Source of the DNA: Verrucomicrobiales bacterium
GTDB taxonomy: Bacteria; Verrucomicrobiota; Verrucomicrobiia; Verrucomicrobiales; V1-33
Reading direction: 5' to 3'
NCBI GenBank assembly: GCA_023253495.1
Contig: JALRGF010000571.1
Span: 1-10,271, forward strand
DNA: 10,271 nucleotides
Shown: positions 6,694-10,271 of the stretch, in pieces
Position numbering within the stretch: position 1 is the stretch's first letter
Layout: the number at the start of each line of letters is the position of its first letter
Made by a program: the position numbers and the translations under genes
The notes under the pieces: generated by a model
What the model was told of the DNA's origin: nothing
Database searches by the model: none
The model's input: the letters and a program-made list of their open reading frames with translations, nothing else

Positions 6694-7206
6694 ATGAAGT
6701 CGTTGTTTGTTGCGTCTCTTCTGGCCATGGCCGTCAGTGCCACGGCCGTCACCGCCCGCGCCGAAGAACCGAAACCCGCCGAGCCGGCCGCCGCCGCCGC
6801 CGCCGAAACCAAGGTCATCATCGGCGTGGTGCCGGCAGTCATGCAGTATGACAAAAAAGCGTTCAGCGTGAAGGCTGGCGACAAGGTGAGCCTGCTCTTC
6901 ACCAACAAGGCGTGCCCGCTCCAGCACAACCTGATCATCGTCAAACCGGGCACCGACGCCAAATTCGGCATGGCCGCTGACAAGATGATCACCACCGACG
7001 CCGCCGCCGCCCTGGCCAAGGTTTACATCCCGGACGACGCGGAAAGCAAGGCGGCCATCGTCGCGGCCAGCACCAAGCTGATCGGCACCGGCCAGAACGA
7101 AATCATCACCTTCACCGCTCCCGCCGAGCCCGGTGAATACCCGTACCTCTGCACCTTTCCGGGCCACCGCTTCCTCATGAAAGGGGTGATGACCGTGACC
7201 AAATAA
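6694..7206 (+). CDS. Secreted azurin/plastocyanin-like cupredoxin
   Basis: A 170-residue blue-copper electron carrier. A signal peptide is clear: K2, the hydrophobic stretch LFVASLLAMAVSATAVT, then ARA before E24, giving likely cleavage after A23. An Ala/Pro-rich spacer follows (24-38), then one cupredoxin domain from about 40 to 170. Likely type-1 copper ligands are H78 (LQHN), C153 and H158 (YLCTFPGH) and M162 (FLM). The spacing C-x4-H-x3-M is that of azurin. The protein should be periplasmic, moving single electrons between redox enzymes; no partner oxidase or cytochrome is adjacent. It reads convergently with the CHAT gene across 29 bases that contain the palindrome GGCCGGCC (7219-7226). 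The start is fixed by the signal peptide. Confidence 0.92.
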   Translation: MKSLFVASLLAMAVSATAVTARAEEPKPAEPAAAAAAETKVIIGVVPAVMQYDKKAFSVKAGDKVSLLFTNKACPLQHNLIIVKPGTDAKFGMAADKMITTDAAAALAKVYIPDDAESKAAIVAASTKLIGTGQNEIITFTAPAEPGEYPYLCTFPGHRFLMKGVMTVTK

Positions 7207-7235
7207 ATTCGCGCGACCGGCCGGCCACTCTCCCC

Positions 7236-9797
7236 TTACCACCCGGCGGCCTCCAGCGTCCACGCGCCGGCGGCCGCGGCCCGCACCGCCGGGTCATCCG
7301 CCGGTGCCTCAAGCCACGCGCGCTGGGTTTGCCAGAGCGCCTCGGCCGGATCCGCCCCCGCCCCCAGGCGGCCGTAAAAGGCCTCCACCAGCACCGGGGC
7401 CACGGCGTCATCGACGTCCCACAGCGTGCCCGCCACATGGCGCGCACCAGCGACCAGAAACGCGTGCCTCAGGCCGGTCATGTGTTCGCCCGGCTGCCAC
7501 TGGCCGAGCGCACTCTGACACGCCGACAGCACCACCAGCCGGGTCCCGGCCAGATTCAAGCCGGCGGCCTCGCGGGCGGTCAGGATACCGTCGCGGTCCG
7601 GAGCCACCGGACGCCCGGCTGCCCGCGCCCGCAACCCGTCGGCACAATCGGCAAAAACCAGGCCGGCCTCCAGCCGCGGCACCCCCCATTCATCGGCCTG
7701 CTCCATGGCACATCCATGGCCGGAAAAATGCAGGACCGCCGGCGGCGCCGCCGGCCGCGGCCGCACGAACACCGCCTCGCGCGGCGGCGGCAGGGCGACC
7801 CGGACCGTGGTCGGCGCCACGGCACGGATCGCCGTCACTTCGAACACCACCCCCGGCAACTCGGCCATGCCCAGCACCTCGCGCCACAAATCTCCGCGCA
7901 ACCCGCCGGCATCCGACCCGTCCGGCGGAGGCGGCGCCCCGCGCCCGGGAGCCGCAGAAACGGCCACCAGGCGCCATTCGTCAGCCGGAGAGCCGGCCGC
8001 CACCGGAGCCGCCGCCGCCCGCGCCACCACCCGCACCCGGTCGTACCGCTGACAGAAATACTTCCCGGGAGCCGCCCCCCCCGCCTCTTCCGGCTCCCGC
8101 AGGATGGCCCAGGGCACAAAATGCAGCATGCCGTCGGGTCGCAGCAGGATGGTTTCCGCGTCCTCAACCCACGGGGCCACCGCCGACCATACCAGCTCCC
8201 GGAGTTGCGCGGTCTGGAAGTCAAGGCTGGCGCGGTGACGCACGGCGCGTCCGGCGGACACCGTGTCGCGGGCGGCCTGAATGACGCGGCGGATCCGCGC
8301 CTCGATCATTGCCGCCGGCCCGAGGTCGATCCAGGCCGGGGACCGCCCGGCCCGCAGCACCAAGGCCCCGTAGTGCCCGCGCTCCGACCACGTACCGCCC
8401 GCCGCCAGCGGCCGCCACCACACAAAATTCACGAGGACCGCGCCTGCCGGCAACGCGGCGACCGTCTCCCGCCAGCCGGCCCGTTCCGCGCCCGCACCGG
8501 GTGCCGGCCCGCCGGCGCCCAGCAGGCGTTCGAGGCCGAGTCCCTGGGTGGCCAGCACGGCGTCGGCCAGGGCCTCGGTTTCTTCCGCCCCCACCACCGC
8601 CAGCGGGGAGACTGGATCGAGCGTGCGGCGGAATTCGAGCCACTGCGTTTCGTCTGCGCTGTCCCCCAACCGCCCGAGCCACGCCCGTGCCTGGTCGCTG
8701 GCCCGCCTCGCCTCGGTGCGGGCGGTGGCCCGGTCGCCGGCGGCCACCGCCAAGGCCAGCCGCCCCGCCGCCACCTGCATCCGCAAAGGATGGATCTCCG
8801 GCAGCACAGAATCGGCCAGGCGGGCGGCCCGCGCGAGGGCGTCGGTGGCGCGCTCCAGGCTGCCGGCCGCCGCTTCGGCCGCGGCGGCATTCAGCCACGG
8901 CGTGATCAATGCCGGACTGTCCTCCCACCGGCCGGCGGCCGGACTCTCCAGCAGCGCGCGCAGGCGGTCGCGCGCCCGGACCGCCTGTCCGCTCCCGAGC
9001 CAGACGGTCGCCAGGTTGTTTTCCTGCACCAGCCATTCGTCTGAATCATCCATCCGCCCGCGGAAAAAGTCAGCCGCCGCCTCCAGCGCCTGCGCGGCCT
9101 CCGCCGGCCACCCGAGTTGGAACAACACCTGTCCCCGCTGCCCGCGCAACGATGCCAGCAACGGCTCCGCCTCATCACCCATCGCGCCGGCCGATTCCAT
9201 CGCCCGATCCAGCCACGACAAGGCTTCCGCCGGCCGACCCAGTGTCTGCGCCCACACCCCGCGCTGCCGCGCCACCTGCCAGCGCGCCGCCGGATCGTCA
9301 CCCGCCTCCCCCCAGGCCGCCACCAGCTCAACCTCCGCCTCGTCAAAACGTCCAAGCTTCATCAACACATCGGCCCGCTGGGCCCGTGAGCCGGCCGACC
9401 CCGGCGGATCGCCCGCCCGCGCCTCGACCGCCGCCCGCAGCCGCGCTTCGGCCACCGCAAACAGACCGGCCGCCTGCGCCGCGCGCCCGGCCTCATCCAG
9501 AGCGGCCGCCCGTTCCGGCAGCCCGGCTCCGGCACGATCGTACAATGCCAGAGCCCGATCCAGGGTGGCCACCGCCGCCGCGTGCTCGCCCAGACGGTCC
9601 TGCACACTGCCCAGCACATGCCGCGCCCGCGCCTCGGCCAGCACCGCCGCCGCATCCGACCGCCGGGACAGTTCCTCACACCACCGCTCGACCAGCGGCC
9701 GCGCCTCGACAAACCGCCGCGCCTCCATCAACGCATCGATCCGCACCGGCAACGGATCCTCGGCCTGCACCGCCCCCACCCACAGGATCAACACCAT
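7236..9797 (-). CDS. TPR-CHAT domain protein (caspase-like), 5' end probably truncated
   Basis: The readable frame gives 853 residues. Degenerate helical TPR-type repeats fill roughly residues 15-400 (for example AVLAEARARHVLGSVQDRLG, DEAEVELVAAWGEAG). A C-terminal CHAT domain starts near 455 (VLVNFVWWRPL). The caspase-like catalytic dyad is intact: H694 in LHFSGHG and C760 in VVLSACQSALG. CHAT proteases (caspase HetF associated with TPRs, separase-related fold) cut protein targets; some act in defence or regulated proteolysis, most are unassigned. The N-terminus VLILWVGAVQA before ED is the hydrophobic core and cleavage site of a signal peptide but lacks a charged n-region. Immediately upstream the DNA becomes terminase-like, so the annotated ATG is probably created by the junction and the true start is missing. 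A short native start cannot be fully excluded. Confidence 0.88.
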   Translation of the reverse strand: MVLILWVGAVQAEDPLPVRIDALMEARRFVEARPLVERWCEELSRRSDAAAVLAEARARHVLGSVQDRLGEHAAAVATLDRALALYDRAGAGLPERAAALDEAGRAAQAAGLFAVAEARLRAAVEARAGDPPGSAGSRAQRADVLMKLGRFDEAEVELVAAWGEAGDDPAARWQVARQRGVWAQTLGRPAEALSWLDRAMESAGAMGDEAEPLLASLRGQRGQVLFQLGWPAEAAQALEAAADFFRGRMDDSDEWLVQENNLATVWLGSGQAVRARDRLRALLESPAAGRWEDSPALITPWLNAAAAEAAAGSLERATDALARAARLADSVLPEIHPLRMQVAAGRLALAVAAGDRATARTEARRASDQARAWLGRLGDSADETQWLEFRRTLDPVSPLAVVGAEETEALADAVLATQGLGLERLLGAGGPAPGAGAERAGWRETVAALPAGAVLVNFVWWRPLAAGGTWSERGHYGALVLRAGRSPAWIDLGPAAMIEARIRRVIQAARDTVSAGRAVRHRASLDFQTAQLRELVWSAVAPWVEDAETILLRPDGMLHFVPWAILREPEEAGGAAPGKYFCQRYDRVRVVARAAAAPVAAGSPADEWRLVAVSAAPGRGAPPPPDGSDAGGLRGDLWREVLGMAELPGVVFEVTAIRAVAPTTVRVALPPPREAVFVRPRPAAPPAVLHFSGHGCAMEQADEWGVPRLEAGLVFADCADGLRARAAGRPVAPDRDGILTAREAAGLNLAGTRLVVLSACQSALGQWQPGEHMTGLRHAFLVAGARHVAGTLWDVDDAVAPVLVEAFYGRLGAGADPAEALWQTQRAWLEAPADDPAVRAAAAGAWTLEAAGW

Positions 9798-10036
9798 CCA
9801 CCGTGGAACTGTGGACCACGGAAGCGCTCAGGCTCCGAGGCTGGTATGCCCTTGATCAGCGAGCCGTTGGTCAGCTTGATCTCGTGCAAGGCCTTGTTGT
9901 AATCAGCGATCAGGACCGCAGGAATCACGCTCAGGAGGCCCGAATCACCCTCGAAGCATGTACCCCTCACATCACTACTCGTTGGGGCCGCTACGAGCCA
10001 TCTGGTGGCTTTGTAGGACTGTGCCCACCAGCCAAT
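9788..10036 (-). pseudogene. Fragment of a phage terminase large subunit
   Basis: The minus strand reads about 80 residues resembling the middle of a phage terminase large-subunit ATPase. WLVAAPTSSDVRG is followed by CFEGDSGLLSVIP, then EIKLTNGSLIKGIPASEPER and FRGPQFHGGWC. In terminases this segment lies between Walker A and Walker B, and the RGPQ...W motif is normally followed at once by C/A-D-E, the Walker B acids. Here the frame ends in TGA exactly where the DE pair should be, where the DNA becomes the CHAT gene. Walker A should lie upstream but is absent: past about 10036 the sequence turns AT-rich. So only a middle piece is present, with no start, no nuclease domain and no other phage gene. 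Its base composition is intermediate between its two neighbours. Confidence 0.75.
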
Positions 10037-10271
10037 TTGTTCTTGATTCTCATGAGGCTTACATCGTTCTGCTAATAGCAAGAGGAAAACAAGATTTGAC
10101 AGAAATCTCTACTTTTCCAGTGAATTTATGGGCAATAATAGAAAGTTCAACAAATATGACTCCTAGAGGATTGAAATATGCCTTTTCTTTATCAAACAAC
10201 AAATCAGAAAATTTGGAATCCTTTATGCTTTCAAAGAGGAATTTTAGTAACTCTGATTTCAAATATGTTCT
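10037..10271. other. AT-rich terminal segment of unknown origin
   Basis: These last 235 bases are strongly AT-rich, unlike the rest of the window. Two frames stay open. On the minus strand a frame enters from the right edge and ends at TAA (10059-10061), including DKEKAYFNPLGVIFVELSII. On the plus strand a frame is open through the right edge, including YIVLLIARGKQDLTEISTFP. I recognise neither as a known family, and both could be chance in AT-rich DNA or parts of an exon or gene from another genome. No tRNA, hairpin terminator or att-like repeat is visible. Confidence 0.55.

Noticed and set aside
7329..9855. Several long plus-strand frames opposite the CHAT gene
   Set aside because: They encode Pro/Arg/Ala/Ser-rich strings; the minus strand carries the H/C dyad and TPR repeats.
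9788..10271. Prophage or defence island at the right end
   Set aside because: Only one partial phage gene is present, with both ends cut and no integrase, att repeat or second phage gene.
1..10271. CRISPR array, riboswitch or rRNA
   Set aside because: No regularly spaced repeats, recognisable aptamer core or rRNA sequence was seen on either strand.

Overview
The first ~9.8 kb read as one stretch of GC-rich bacterial chromosome with dense coding and almost no Shine-Dalgarno sites. The gene content (a REP-associated transposase with its REPs, a nucleoside/H+ symporter-family carrier, an azurin-like secreted cupredoxin, a secreted-type TPR-CHAT protein) suits a free-living Verrucomicrobiota or Planctomycetota-type organism. 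Verrucomicrobiota is my best guess; this is inferred from gene families, not from a marker gene.

Layout: 1-189 holds two inverted REP-like palindromes. 190-789 (-) is an intact REP-associated tyrosine transposase (RAYT). 905-2329 (+) is glucuronate isomerase (uxaC). 2481-3932 (+) is an FAD-dependent oxidoreductase of the amine-oxidase/protoporphyrinogen-oxidase-like superfamily. 3953-3981 is a third REP copy. 4095-4169 is tRNA-Val(UAC) with encoded CCA. 4217-5155 (+) is a sugar-nucleotidyltransferase-type protein. 5178-6431 (-) is an MFS carrier, convergent with the previous gene. 6432-6693 is a divergent intergenic region with a small repeat cluster. 6694-7206 (+) is a signal-peptide cupredoxin. 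7236-9797 (-) is a TPR-CHAT protein with an H/C caspase-like dyad.

The genes do not form one evident pathway. uxaC points to uronate use and the nucleotidyltransferase to sugar activation, but no partner genes are adjacent. Most are single transcription units, pairing divergently (RAYT/uxaC, MFS/cupredoxin) or convergently (nucleotidyltransferase/MFS, cupredoxin/CHAT).

The last ~475 bases are different. At about 9790-9800 the CHAT gene loses its natural N-terminus and joins a middle fragment of a phage terminase large subunit. That fragment gives way near 10035 to an AT-rich tail of unknown origin. Two abrupt composition changes in under 300 bases, each cutting a reading frame, look more like a chimeric contig end than a prophage. 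I found no convincing undescribed multi-gene system; the RAYT/REP set and the TPR-CHAT protein are the most interesting native items.
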